A DNA stretch of 19,599 bases from Actinomycetota bacterium (GTDB taxonomy: Bacteria > Actinomycetota > Thermoleophilia > Solirubrobacterales > Solirubrobacteraceae). The stretch's first letter is position 1. Each line of letters starts with the position of its first letter. Shown piece after piece: positions 11,505 to 18,632 of the stretch. The position numbers were made by a program, and so were the translations under genes. Location: NCBI GenBank assembly GCA_019348435.1, contig JAHWJM010000009.1:1-19599 (forward strand), written 5' to 3'. The notes beneath the pieces were generated by a model, which saw nothing but the letters and a program-made list of their open reading frames with translations, was not told where the DNA came from and ran no database searches.

Positions 11505-13183
11505 CGCCGGCGGTCGATGCGCATCGAGAGGTCCGGCCGCTTCGGCACCGCCTCGCGGTTGCCGGCCTTGTCGACCGCCCGCGTGTAGAAGCGATACAGC
11601 GACCCGGGGTTGACCTTGATCTTCAGGCTGCGCTTGCGCGTGCGCTTCACGCGCCGGTAGGGCCCGCGGTTGGTCGAGCGATAGACCTCGTAGACGTCGA
11701 TGCCGGAAGGCTGCAGCCCGGCCGGCGCGGTGTCCGAGCCGGTCCACTTCAGCGTGACCGAGCGCGCCTGGCGCACGCGCTCGCGGCCCTTGAGCTTCGA
11801 GCTCGGCGCGCGGCGGTCGATCGCCCGCACGACGTTCATCGCCGCTCCGGCGTCGACGATCCCCCAGCCGAGCTCGGCGTTCCAGCCACTGCCCGGCGGC
11901 CGCGCGGCCGTCTCCTTGAGCACGCGGATGATGTCCGCGACGGTTGCGTCGGGGTTCAGCCGGCGGGCCATCGCGGCGACGCCCGCGACGATCGGCGCGG
12001 CCATGGACGTACCCTGCAGGTAGGCGAAGCGCGCGTCACCGCCGAGCGTTGTGCGACAGCGGCAGTCGCGGCCGGGGATCAGCAGGCTGCCGCCGGCCTC
12101 GAGCTCGGTGGGGTTCCCGGGGAAGGCCGCGAAGATCCCTGTGGGGCCGCCGCCCTCGAATGCGCCCGGAGCGGCGAGCGAGATCTGCGACCCGCGCCCC
12201 GCGAACGACGCGCGCTGCCCCGCGAAGTTGGCGGCGGTGACGGTGAGGCCGCGGCCGGCGGCGAGGTCGGCGCCGGTGCCCGTCGGCTGCAGCACGTTGG
12301 ACGGATAGCCCTGTTCGTCGACGGCCCGGTCGTCGGCGGCGGCGACGAGGACGGCGCCCTTGGCGTGCGCGTAGTCGATCGCCTCGACGATCGCCCGGGG
12401 CGCCCGCGCGTCGCGGCTGCCGAAGCTCATGTTGATCGCGTCGGCGCCGCGATCGGCGGCCTGCACGATCGAGCGCGCGATCGAGCCGTCGCTGAGGTCG
12501 GTCTTGAAGATCAGCAGCCGGCAGTTCAGCCCGGAGCCGACGCTGCCGAAGCCGTTGTCGCCGGCGGCGCAGGCGAGCGACGCGACGTGCGTGCCGTGAC
12601 CGTTCTCGTCGCTCGTGGCCGTGCCGTGGCCGGCGACGTCGTCGTTGTCGACGGCAGCGGCGATCTTCCCGGCAAGATCCGGGTGGGCGGCGTCGGCGCC
12701 GGTGTCGATGACCGCCACCGTGGCGCCGTCGCCGCGGGCGACGTCCCATGCGGCGGGCAGGCCGATGCGCGGCACCCACCAGGCGACGGTCGTGCCGCTC
12801 GGGGTGCCGAGCGTGGTCTCCGGCGCCGTCAGCGCGGGGTCGTTGGGCATGAGCCGCAGCGTGGCGCGGCGCTCCACCTCGACGGAGCGAACGCCGGGCA
12901 GCCGGCGCAGGACGGGCGCCAGCGCGGCGAGCGCGACGCCCGGCGCGGGACGAACGCTGACGAGGCCGATCTGCGGGACCTCGGCGCCGTCGCGCCGCAC
13001 CCCGGGCTGGCCGAGCACGGCGGCGGTCGCCGCGCGGGCGTCCGCCGCCCCGCGCGACGTGTCGAGCATGACGAGCAGCCGGCCGGTGCGCTCGGGCGGC
13101 GCCGCCTGAGCGGCGGCGGCCCCGGGGACGAGCGCCGAGACGAGCACGGCGAGGCAGGCCTGGATCAGGCGCACAGGACGCAT
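11501..13183 (-). CDS. Secreted subtilisin-like serine protease (S8) with C-terminal fibronectin-like region
   Basis: 560 aa exported protease. A signal peptide (MRPVRLIQACLAVLVSALVP, then GAAAAQA) is followed by an inhibitor-like propeptide (about 35-105). The catalytic domain has D160 in AVIDTGADAAHPDL, H196 in ENGHGTHVASL and S393 in LQGTSMAAPIVAG. The oxyanion-hole region, normally A-A-G-N, reads VLVAAADDRAVDEQGYP, with Asp where the Asn is expected. A Cys-containing insert (RDCRCRTTLGG) precedes the Ser block. Residues from about 465 to the end look like a fibronectin-type or Ig-like domain (VTLKWTGSDT, VYEVYRSTNRG, YRFYTRAVDKAGN), common in actinobacterial exoproteins. The ATG at 13183 opens the signal peptide; GGAGGGG lies about 13 nt upstream. 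Probable role: extracellular or cell-surface protein degradation. Confidence 0.94.
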   Translation of the reverse strand: MRPVRLIQACLAVLVSALVPGAAAAQAAPPERTGRLLVMLDTSRGAADARAATAAVLGQPGVRRDGAEVPQIGLVSVRPAPGVALAALAPVLRRLPGVRSVEVERRATLRLMPNDPALTAPETTLGTPSGTTVAWWVPRIGLPAAWDVARGDGATVAVIDTGADAAHPDLAGKIAAAVDNDDVAGHGTATSDENGHGTHVASLACAAGDNGFGSVGSGLNCRLLIFKTDLSDGSIARSIVQAADRGADAINMSFGSRDARAPRAIVEAIDYAHAKGAVLVAAADDRAVDEQGYPSNVLQPTGTGADLAAGRGLTVTAANFAGQRASFAGRGSQISLAAPGAFEGGGPTGIFAAFPGNPTELEAGGSLLIPGRDCRCRTTLGGDARFAYLQGTSMAAPIVAGVAAMARRLNPDATVADIIRVLKETAARPPGSGWNAELGWGIVDAGAAMNVVRAIDRRAPSSKLKGRERVRQARSVTLKWTGSDTAPAGLQPSGIDVYEVYRSTNRGPYRRVKRTRKRSLKIKVNPGSLYRFYTRAVDKAGNREAVPKRPDLSMRIDRRR

Positions 13184-13253
13184 GGTGCCGTCAACCCCTC
13201 CGGCGTTCAGTCGATGCGCCGCGCGAGGCGCGGGCGTGCGCCAGGCAGCCGGC

Positions 13254-13550
13254 TCAGAAGCCCAGTGCGAACTTCGCGTCCTCGCTCATCTTCTCCGGCG
13301 ACCACGGCGGATCGAAGGTCATCTCGCTCTTGACGGACTCCACGCCCTCGAGCGGAAGCACGAACTCCTCGATCTGCTCGGTGATCTGGGGACCGATCGG
13401 ACAAGCCGGCGTGGTCAGCGTGAACGTGACCATGACGTTGCCGCTGTCCTGCTGGATGCCGTAGATCAGGCCCAGCTCGACGAAATCAAGACCGAGCTCC
13501 GGGTCGATGACGTTCGTCAGCGCCTCTTCAATCTCTTGCACCGTTGCCAT
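13254..13550 (-). CDS. DUF59/MIP18-family protein (SufT/PaaD-like Fe-S assembly factor)
   Basis: 98 aa. Proteins of this family help mature Fe-S proteins (SufT) or act in phenylacetate oxygenase assembly (PaaD). The sequence follows the family throughout: MATVQEIEEALTNVIDPELG, then DFVELGLIYGI, then MVTFTLTTPACPIGPQITEQ with the conserved Cys in the T-x-x-C-P motif, then a C-terminal block TFDPPWSPEKMSEDAKFALG. The W-x-P-E-x-M ending is typical of the standalone actinobacterial form, so SufT-like is the better guess. No suf genes are in the window to confirm it. A TACAAT hexamer lies 7 nt before the ATG. It is 70 bp upstream of the subtilase on the same strand and divergent from the STAS gene. 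Confidence 0.92.
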   Translation of the reverse strand: MATVQEIEEALTNVIDPELGLDFVELGLIYGIQQDSGNVMVTFTLTTPACPIGPQITEQIEEFVLPLEGVESVKSEMTFDPPWSPEKMSEDAKFALGF

Positions 13551-13557
13551 GCGGGTG

Positions 13558-13563
13558 ATTGTA
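13558..13563 (-). promoter_or_regulatory. -10 hexamer TACAAT for the DUF59 gene
   Basis: Minus strand TACAAT (5 of 6 to consensus) ends 7 nt before the ATG at 13550. No Shine-Dalgarno is possible between them, so this is a clear leaderless arrangement. Confidence 0.5.
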
Positions 13564-13601
13564 TCCCGGCTGCTGCTGTCGGAGCAGGGCTTGGAGGAGC
13601 C

Positions 13602-13916
13602 ATCGTCACGTACGAGGACAATCCGCCGACGGTGCGGTGCTATGGAAACGAGGATCGCTCGACGCAGTCGCTGCGACGTCAGGCGCTGTCGCGGGCGCTG
13701 CGCGCACCGGCGGACGTCGTCGTCGACCTGGCCGAACTGGCCTTCGCCGACCCTTCGCTGATGCTCGACCTCGCGATGGTCGCGCGGCGCCTGCGCAAGG
13801 CCGGTCGCGAGCTGACGCTGCGCAACGCGCAGCCGGACATCGCGGTCCTCATCGAGTACGTCGGCCTGCACCGGCTGTCGGCGGTCAACGTCGCGCCGGC
13901 CCCAGCGCCTGCCTGA
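13602..13916 (+). CDS. STAS-domain protein (anti-sigma factor antagonist-like), start codon uncertain
   Basis: About 104 aa. The STAS fold is suggested by DVVVDLAELAFADPSLMLDL, which aligns with the D-L-S-x-L-x-F-I-D-S-S-G-L core, followed by VARRLRKAGRELTLRNA and VLIEYVGLHRLSAVN. In partner-switching proteins the D-S-S-G Ser is phosphorylated. Here the residue after Asp is Pro and only the next Ser is kept, so phospho-control may be altered. The start is a puzzle. An excellent Shine-Dalgarno GGAGGAG (13593-13599) precedes 13602, but the codon there is ATC. The first ordinary start in frame after it is a GTG at 13632 (94 aa), which has a GACAAT 9 nt upstream, matching the leaderless pattern seen elsewhere. 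A TTG further upstream would run antisense to the DUF59 gene. I give the ATC-based extent and regard GTG 13632 as an equal alternative. Confidence 0.72.
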   Translation: MVTYEDNPPTVRCYGNEDRSTQSLRRQALSRALRAPADVVVDLAELAFADPSLMLDLAMVARRLRKAGRELTLRNAQPDIAVLIEYVGLHRLSAVNVAPAPAPA

Positions 13917-13954
13917 CGCCCGCGCGCCGCGCGGAAGTCATGGCTGCGCTGTCG

Positions 13955-13960
13955 TAGCCT
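13955..13960 (+). promoter_or_regulatory. -10-like TAGCCT for fxsA
   Basis: TAGCCT ends 9 nt before the ATG at 13970, the recurring leaderless-type spacing. Confidence 0.4.
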
Positions 13961-13969
13961 TGTCTGAGC

Positions 13970-14515
13970 ATGGCGCTCCTGCTGGTCCTCCTGTTCGTCG
14001 TCGTTCCGATCGCGGAGCTCTACGTGATCATCCAGATCGGCCAGGCGATCGGGATCCTGCCGACGATCGCGCTGCTGATCCTCGCCTCGGTCCTCGGCGC
14101 GACGCTCATGCGCTCGCAGGGCCGCGCGACGTGGCGGCGCTTCAACAGCGCGCTCGCCGCGGGCCGCATCCCCGGGCGCGAGGTGATGGACGGCGCGCTC
14201 GTGATCTTCGGCGGCGCCCTGCTGCTGACGCCGGGCTTCCTGAGCGACATCCTCGGTCTGATCCTCCTGCTGCCCCCCACGCGCGCGCTCGTGCGCGCGC
14301 TGCTCGTGCGCCGCTTCGCCGGGCCGATCGCGGCGGGTGCGGCGAGCGGCGCGCAGGCACGGATGGGCCGGATGTTCACGTTCGGGACGCGACCGCGGCC
14401 GCGCGCCGGCCGCGACGACGGCTTCGGCCGCCACGGCGCTGCGTCGGACCCCGACGACGACGTCGTCGACGGCAGCGCCAGCGACATCCCCCCGCAACGG
14501 CGCGAGCTGCCGTGA
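13970..14515 (+). CDS. fxsA: FxsA family membrane protein
   Basis: 181 aa inner-membrane protein of the FxsA family. The E. coli member relieves exclusion of phage T7 by F; the cellular role is unknown. The N-terminal part follows the family: MALLLVLLFVVVPIAELYVI, IQIGQAIGILPTIALLILAS, VLGATLMRSQG, then a third hydrophobic stretch VIFGGALLLTPGFLSDILGL with the conserved P-G-F-x-x-D, then LLLPPTRALVR. From about residue 125 there is a polar Arg/Asp/Gly-rich cytoplasmic tail of no recognisable domain. The ATG at 13970 opens the first helix. Its TGA (13513 offset +1000, i.e. 14513-14515) overlaps the GTG of the next gene as GTGA, so the two are translationally coupled. Confidence 0.93.
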   Translation: MALLLVLLFVVVPIAELYVIIQIGQAIGILPTIALLILASVLGATLMRSQGRATWRRFNSALAAGRIPGREVMDGALVIFGGALLLTPGFLSDILGLILLLPPTRALVRALLVRRFAGPIAAGAASGAQARMGRMFTFGTRPRPRAGRDDGFGRHGAASDPDDDVVDGSASDIPPQRRELP

Positions 14516-15426
14516 GCATCTCCGCCGCCGACGAGAACCCGCGGGCCGGCGACGACCCAGCGTTCCGCGACGCCGTCACGTTCTCGTTCGGCGACTCCGC
14601 CGCGCAGCTCTACGGCCTCGCGCGCATCGGGATCGGCGGCGGCGGGGCAAGCGGCTTCGCGATCGTCTACGCCGGCGACGAGCTGGCGGGCGCGTCCACG
14701 CAGGCGCAGGTCGCGCTCGAGGTTCCCGAGACGTGGGAGCCGGTGACCGCAGCGGGCCTGCGCTGCACGGTGGTCGCGCCGCTCGAATCCTGGACCGTGC
14801 GCTACGACGGCACCGACGCGGCGTTCGACCTGCGCTTCGAGGCGCTGTCGGCCCCCGCAGCGCTCGACCCCGAAAGCGCGGTCGCGCGGGCGGGCGGCAT
14901 GGCCGGGTACGAGCAGCTGTGCGGCGTCACCGGTGAGGTGCGCCACGGCGGGCGTTCGCACCAGGTGCGCTGCCTGGGCCAGCGCGGCCATCAATGGGGC
15001 ACCCCCGACTGGAGCCGGATCGAGCTCGCGCGGACGCTCTCAGCGTGGATGGGCGGCGATCGGGCGGTCACCCTGACGGCGGTGCGCCCGGCAAAGGCCA
15101 AGCACCACGACGAGGAGGTCGTCGGCGGCTTTCTCATCAACGGCGGCGCGCCGGAGCCGATCTTCGACCCGCGCCTGTCGACGACGTATGACGGCGAGCT
15201 GCGCCAGCGCCGCGCCGGGCTCGAGCTGTGGATGTCCGAGGAGGGCGGCCATGCGCGCCGCGCGGCCGGTGCCGCAGTCTGCGGCACGACCGTCGACCTC
15301 GGCGACCTGCGGCTGGACAGCGCGTTCTTCGAGTGGCGCATGGAGGGCCGCACCGGCACCGGGCGCTACGACGTGCTGCGCCGCGTGAGCGCCAACGGCG
15401 GCGGCGGCCTGCTTCGCCGCAGGTGA
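14512..15426 (+). CDS. CrtC/AttH-like (lipocalin-type) protein, DUF7064-like
   Basis: 304 aa, no signal peptide. The overall pattern resembles the AttH / carotenoid 1,2-hydratase (CrtC) beta-barrel group. An N-terminal beta-rich half includes FSFGDSAAQLYGLARIGIG and LESWTVRYDGTDAAFDLRF. A central GQRGHQWGTPDW corresponds to the conserved G-x-R-D-H-S-W-G-x-R-D-W of that group but with the first Asp changed. A second barrel half contains YEQLCGVTGEV and EVVGGFLINGG. Enzymatic hydratase activity is unproven for most relatives. The GTG at 14512 is chosen because it overlaps the fxsA stop as GTGA and gives SISAADENPR before the first strand. Linkage to fxsA suggests a membrane or lipid context. 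The fold assignment is moderately sure; the reaction is unknown. Confidence 0.75.
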   Translation: MSISAADENPRAGDDPAFRDAVTFSFGDSAAQLYGLARIGIGGGGASGFAIVYAGDELAGASTQAQVALEVPETWEPVTAAGLRCTVVAPLESWTVRYDGTDAAFDLRFEALSAPAALDPESAVARAGGMAGYEQLCGVTGEVRHGGRSHQVRCLGQRGHQWGTPDWSRIELARTLSAWMGGDRAVTLTAVRPAKAKHHDEEVVGGFLINGGAPEPIFDPRLSTTYDGELRQRRAGLELWMSEEGGHARRAAGAAVCGTTVDLGDLRLDSAFFEWRMEGRTGTGRYDVLRRVSANGGGGLLRRR

Positions 15427-15437
15427 TCCGGGGCGGC

Positions 15438-15893
15438 CTAGTTGTCTGAGCCCAGGCGGTCCCAGAGGTAGAGCTCGACGCACTCCGTCGCAAGCTCCAT
15501 GCAGCGCGCGCGGGACAGGTGGGGCAGCACCGTCTCGAGCGCCTGGTCCTCGGCCACCCCCGCGTCGAACGCCTCCTCGCCGCGGAAGCCGGCGGCGATC
15601 TTCAGCGCCTCGCGCCGGTTCTCGCCGAGGCTCGGAAAGACGTTGACGAGGAACTCGCGGTTGGCGATCGGGTGCCCGACCTCCAGCGAAGCGTGCCAGG
15701 CCGCGAGCATCGACAGGTCGTGCTCGTCGAGGTCCTGCACGGCCTTGGCGTAATGCGAGGCCAGCTCGTTCTCGGGGATCTCATCAACCCACGCGCGCAC
15801 GAGCTCGCCGAGCAGCTGGCGGCGCGCCTCGCGGCCAACGGACTCAGCGATCACCCTGATCGCGTCCTGCGGTTCGATGAAGCACAACGGCAT
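15438..15893 (-). CDS. Hypothetical alpha-helical protein
   Basis: 151 aa soluble protein I do not recognise. It is predicted almost entirely helical, acidic, with no signal peptide or membrane segment. Distinctive stretches are MPLCFIEPQDAIRVIAESVG, WVDEIPENELASHYAKAVQD, HPIANREFLVNVFPSLGENR and LPHLSRARCMELATECVELY. Two cysteines lie near the C-terminus and one near the start. The ATG at 15893 is chosen because AGGGAG (15899-15904) sits 5 nt upstream. It converges on the CrtC-like gene with 11 bp between stops and diverges from the small membrane protein at 16055. Confidence 0.8.
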   Translation of the reverse strand: MPLCFIEPQDAIRVIAESVGREARRQLLGELVRAWVDEIPENELASHYAKAVQDLDEHDLSMLAAWHASLEVGHPIANREFLVNVFPSLGENRREALKIAAGFRGEEAFDAGVAEDQALETVLPHLSRARCMELATECVELYLWDRLGSDN

Positions 15894-15928
15894 GGCAACT
15901 CCCTGGCCGGGGAAGCGGGACACGACGC

Positions 15929-15934
15929 AAGGTA
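15929..15934 (-). promoter_or_regulatory. Candidate -10 TACCTT, shared with the 4947 site
   Basis: Minus strand TACCTT in CCGTACCTTGC, 35 nt before the ATG at 15893. The same 11-mer stands upstream of the 4884 start. Both genes have clear Shine-Dalgarno sequences. Confidence 0.35.
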
Positions 15935-16041
15935 CGGGGGGTATCGGACGGGACGGCGCGGGATGCACCGAGCCGCCGATCACCGTGACCGCGGCCGCAG
16001 GTTCTGCCCGCAAAAGCGGCCGAAGTTGCGGACACGTCCAC

Positions 16042-16047
16042 TAGCGT
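16042..16047 (+). promoter_or_regulatory. -10-like TAGCGT for the 16055 gene
   Basis: TAGCGT ends 7 nt before the ATG at 16055. This spacing favours ATG 16055 over the GTG at 16052. Confidence 0.35.
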
Positions 16048-16054
16048 TCCCGTG

Positions 16055-16366
16055 ATGCCCCTCATCGCCGCCGCCGTCCTCATCGCGTGCGTCGCCTTCG
16101 CGGCGGTCATCTGGCACCGGCGCCAGGGGCGCGAGCGCACGGCCGACTTCGACGAGGCGCTCGGACGGGTGCGCGAGGAGCTGCAGGAGGTGCAGTGGCG
16201 CCGCGCCGTCATCCCCGGCGCGATCGTCGTGGCGCTCGTGCTGCTCGCGACGCTCGCGCGCAACCCGAGCCGCTGGGCGCTGCTGCTCGTCGCGCTGGGG
16301 GCGCTCGCGGCCGGCGTGATCGCGTTCGTCGTCAGCGAGCGCCGGCGCCGGCGCGACACCGGTTAG
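16055..16366 (+). CDS. Small membrane protein with three hydrophobic segments, unknown
   Basis: 103 aa. The first helix is PLIAAAVLIACVAFAAVIW, followed by a basic/acidic amphipathic loop (RQGRERTADFDEALGRVREE, LQEVQWRR). Two more helices follow, VIPGAIVVALVLLATLA and ALLLVALGALAAGVIAFVV, and a basic tail ERRRRR. By the positive-inside rule the C-terminus should be cytoplasmic. No family motif is recognised. ATG 16055 is preferred to the adjacent GTG 16052 because a TAGCGT hexamer is 7 nt upstream. The next gene converges, leaving a 157 bp gap with no clear terminator. Confidence 0.72.
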   Translation: MPLIAAAVLIACVAFAAVIWHRRQGRERTADFDEALGRVREELQEVQWRRAVIPGAIVVALVLLATLARNPSRWALLLVALGALAAGVIAFVVSERRRRRDTG

Positions 16367-16523
16367 CGGTTCGCCTTCCGAAGCGACGCGTCCGCCTGGG
16401 GCTGGCGACGCACCGGTGAACGCCGGCACTGAAGGAGGATTGCGGGGGCTTACGGCGATCCCACAGAGCGGCCGGCTGGTCGCAGCGGCGGGGTTTCGCA
16501 CCACCGCGCAGCGTGTTCGATCG

Positions 16524-17561
16524 CTACGCGACGACCTCCATCCCGACCCGGTCCTCCTCGCCGGCGTCACGCGGCGACTCGACGGCGAGCACCGCCTCGA
16601 GCGCCGCGATCGCCACCGCGAGCTGGTCGAGGTCGGGCTCGCGCGTCGTCAGCAGCTGCAGCTTCATGCCGGGCAGCATGAGGATCTGCGCCCACCGCTT
16701 GGTGCGGTTGCGCCCGAACCACTTGATGACCTCGAACGCGAGGCCCGCGATGATCGGGATCCCGACGACGCGCGAGATCAGCAGCCAGTACCACTCCGGC
16801 GTGCCCAGCGGCGCGAAGACGACGACCGCGACGATCATCACGATGAGCAGGAAGCTCGTGCCGCAGCGCGGGTGCAGCCGGCTGAAGCGCTGCGCGTTCT
16901 CGGGCGTCAGCGGCACGCCGGCCTCGTAGCAGGAGATCGTCTTGTGCTCGGCGCCGTGGTACTCGAAGACGCGCTGGAGGTCCTTCATCCGCGAGACGGC
17001 GTACAGATAGGCGAGGAAGATCGCGACGCGGATGAGCTTCTCGACGATGACGAAGACGAGGGCGTTGGGCAGCGCGTCGCCGAAGAGGCTCGTGATGCCG
17101 ACGGGCAGCAGGAAGAACAGGCCGATCGCCATGGCCAGCGCGAGCACGACGGTGCCGGCCCACGTGCCGCGGGAGATCTCCTCCTCGCCGTCGGGCATCT
17201 GCCGGTTGACCGAGATGCTCAGCGCCCGGAAGCCGATCCGCAGCGACTCGCCGAGCGCGACGACCCCTCGGATGACCGGCCAGCGCAGCGAGCGGTGGCG
17301 CTTGAGCACGGAAACGAGCGGGAAGCTCTCGACGCTGATCTCGCCGCGCGCGGGCTCGTCGCCGGCCATCCGCCGGCCGTTGGCGCGCTGCTCGGCGCTC
17401 GGGTTGCGGATCGCGACGGCCCAGGTCGAGACGCCGCGCATCATGACTCCCTCGATGACCGCCTGACCGCCGAGCGGCGCATCCCGTCCGGCGGATAGCG
17501 GGGGTGCTGCTGGTGCCGGTTGAGGCAGCGGCCGCTTCGGCTCCTGCTCGGCCGCCGTCAT
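16524..17561 (-). CDS. DUF1385 family membrane protein (YqhQ-like)
   Basis: 345 aa membrane protein of the DUF1385 family; function unknown, although the gene is often beside rpmE and prfA in actinobacteria. Family blocks: GGQAVIEGVMMRG near residue 35, SLRWPVIRGVVALGESLRIG, then four to five hydrophobic segments (GTVVLALAMAIGLFFLLPVG, VIVEKLIRVAIFLAYLYAV, FLLIVMIVAVVVFAPLG, WLLISRVVGIPIIAGLAFEV). The hallmark blocks are FEYHGAEHKTISCYE and RLHPRCGTSFL, whose His, Glu and Cys may bind metal. The tail TREPDLDQLAVAIAALEAVL is also typical. The N-terminal ~30 residues are a Pro/Ala-rich extension. The ATG at 17561 lies 19 bp after the rpmE stop, so the two form an operon. Confidence 0.92.
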   Translation of the reverse strand: MTAAEQEPKRPLPQPAPAAPPLSAGRDAPLGGQAVIEGVMMRGVSTWAVAIRNPSAEQRANGRRMAGDEPARGEISVESFPLVSVLKRHRSLRWPVIRGVVALGESLRIGFRALSISVNRQMPDGEEEISRGTWAGTVVLALAMAIGLFFLLPVGITSLFGDALPNALVFVIVEKLIRVAIFLAYLYAVSRMKDLQRVFEYHGAEHKTISCYEAGVPLTPENAQRFSRLHPRCGTSFLLIVMIVAVVVFAPLGTPEWYWLLISRVVGIPIIAGLAFEVIKWFGRNRTKRWAQILMLPGMKLQLLTTREPDLDQLAVAIAALEAVLAVESPRDAGEEDRVGMEVVA

Positions 17562-17580
17562 GGTCTCGGCTGGCTGAGGC

Positions 17581-17796
17581 CTACTTGCCGTCGGCGACGC
17601 GCTTGGCCGCGCGGCGCTTGAACCGATCGACCCGTCCACCCGTGTCGACGAGCTTCTGGCGCCCCGTGTAGAACGGGTGGCAGTTCGAGCAGATCTCGAC
17701 GTGGATCTCTGGCTGCGTCGAGCGCGTCATGAACTCGTTGCCGCACGTGCAGCGGACGTGGGCGGCGACGTACTCGGGGTGGATGTCGGTCTTCAT
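17581..17796 (-). CDS. rpmE: 50S ribosomal protein L31 (zinc-binding form)
   Basis: 71 aa, full length. It begins MKTDIHPEYVAAHVRCTCGN. It carries the four zinc cysteines of the C+ type: C16 and C18 in VRCTCGN, and C36 and C39 in EICSNCHPFYTG. The conserved HPFYTGRQKLVDTGGRVDRF closes the core. It sits on the central protuberance of the 50S subunit and bridges to the 30S. A TAGACT hexamer is 9 nt before the ATG. The DUF1385 gene follows after 19 bp. Confidence 0.97.
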   Translation of the reverse strand: MKTDIHPEYVAAHVRCTCGNEFMTRSTQPEIHVEICSNCHPFYTGRQKLVDTGGRVDRFKRRAAKRVADGK

Positions 17797-17805
17797 AGTG
17801 CGACC

Positions 17806-17811
17806 AGTCTA
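17806..17811 (-). promoter_or_regulatory. -10 hexamer TAGACT for rpmE
   Basis: Minus strand TAGACT ends 9 nt before the rpmE ATG, with no Shine-Dalgarno between them. It is probably the promoter of the rpmE-DUF1385 operon. Confidence 0.45.
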
Positions 17812-17838
17812 CCGCGCGTTCGCGCGTATCCTGGACGG

Positions 17839-18582
17839 CTATCCGAGCGTCAGCGGGCACTGCCTGCGCGCCCCGTTGCCGCGCTCCTGGGACTCCTCGA
17901 CGCGCCGATCGGCGTCCACGCGAACGACGATCGTGGTCAGCGGGAGGCAGGCGACGGCGGTCACCGGCACGGCGCGCTGCTCGCCCGGCGCGAGCCGGAC
18001 CACCTCCGCGCTGCCCGACCCGACGCTGACGCTGAACGGGCTCGCGGCCGAGCGGCCGGTGTTGCGTACGACGAGCGTGTAGAGCGCGAAGCCGGGCTGC
18101 GAGTGCAAGGCTGCCGTCAGGGGGCCGGGAACGAGGTTCGGGCGCAGGTCGGGCTGCCGGCAGACCCGTGTGCGAGAGCGCGCGCGCTTGACGATCGCGC
18201 CGGTGGCCGTCAGCCAGCGGAAGTGCACGATCGCGCGATAGCTTGCGGGCACCGGCAGGGCCGTCACGCGCTTGGTGAAGACAAGGCCCGCCACGCCGCG
18301 GTCCGCTCGCTCCCAGATCCCGAAGCCCTTCGCCTTCAGCCGGCGCCAGCGGCGCTCGCCGTCGCGCTTGCGCTCGAGCTCGAAGCGCATCTGCATGCGC
18401 GGCGCGTCCGCGCGGGCGGGCATCGACCCGACGAAGGCGGCGATCCGCTGCACCGGCAGCGCGCTCGTGGTGCAGGTCTTGAGGGCGGCGCCGAGCTTCG
18501 GCGGCTTCGCGGTGGCGGCGCCGGCCGCGGAGATCGGCGCTGCGGTCAGCAGGAGGGCGATGAGGATGAGCGCGCGGCGCAT
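17839..18582 (-). CDS. Secreted protein with CARDB-like C-terminal domain
   Basis: 247 aa exported protein. The signal peptide is MRRALILIALLLTAAPISAA followed by GAATAKPPKL. The middle (about 45-150) is beta-rich with basic patches (MQMRFELERKRDGERRWRRL). After a Cys-bearing linker (RTRVCRQPDLRPNLV), the last ~85 residues have the CARDB-like pattern YTLVVRNTGRSAASPFSVSV, RLAPGEQRAVPV, VVRVDADRRVEESQERGN, an Ig-like fold common in cell-surface proteins. Paired cysteines (C55, and one each in VCRQP, VACLP and RRQCP) suggest disulfides outside the cell. The ATG at 18582 opens the signal peptide. It lies upstream of rpmE by 42 bp on the same strand, but rpmE seems to have its own promoter. The role is probably adhesion or envelope structure, inferred only. 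Confidence 0.85.
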   Translation of the reverse strand: MRRALILIALLLTAAPISAAGAATAKPPKLGAALKTCTTSALPVQRIAAFVGSMPARADAPRMQMRFELERKRDGERRWRRLKAKGFGIWERADRGVAGLVFTKRVTALPVPASYRAIVHFRWLTATGAIVKRARSRTRVCRQPDLRPNLVPGPLTAALHSQPGFALYTLVVRNTGRSAASPFSVSVGSGSAEVVRLAPGEQRAVPVTAVACLPLTTIVVRVDADRRVEESQERGNGARRQCPLTLG

Positions 18583-18632
18583 GGGTGGTGCATAGGACAA
18601 AGGCGCAGCGCGCAAGTTGCGCCGAACAGCGA

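Noticed and set aside
16026..16047. TTGCGG plus TAGCGT as a full -35/-10 promoter
   Set aside because: The spacing is only 10 nt, too short for a sigma-70-type pair. Only the -10 was kept.
16367..16523. Terminator or small RNA in the convergent gap
   Set aside because: Only a 4 bp CTTC/GAAG stem near 16375 and scattered short repeats are seen; not enough to call anything.
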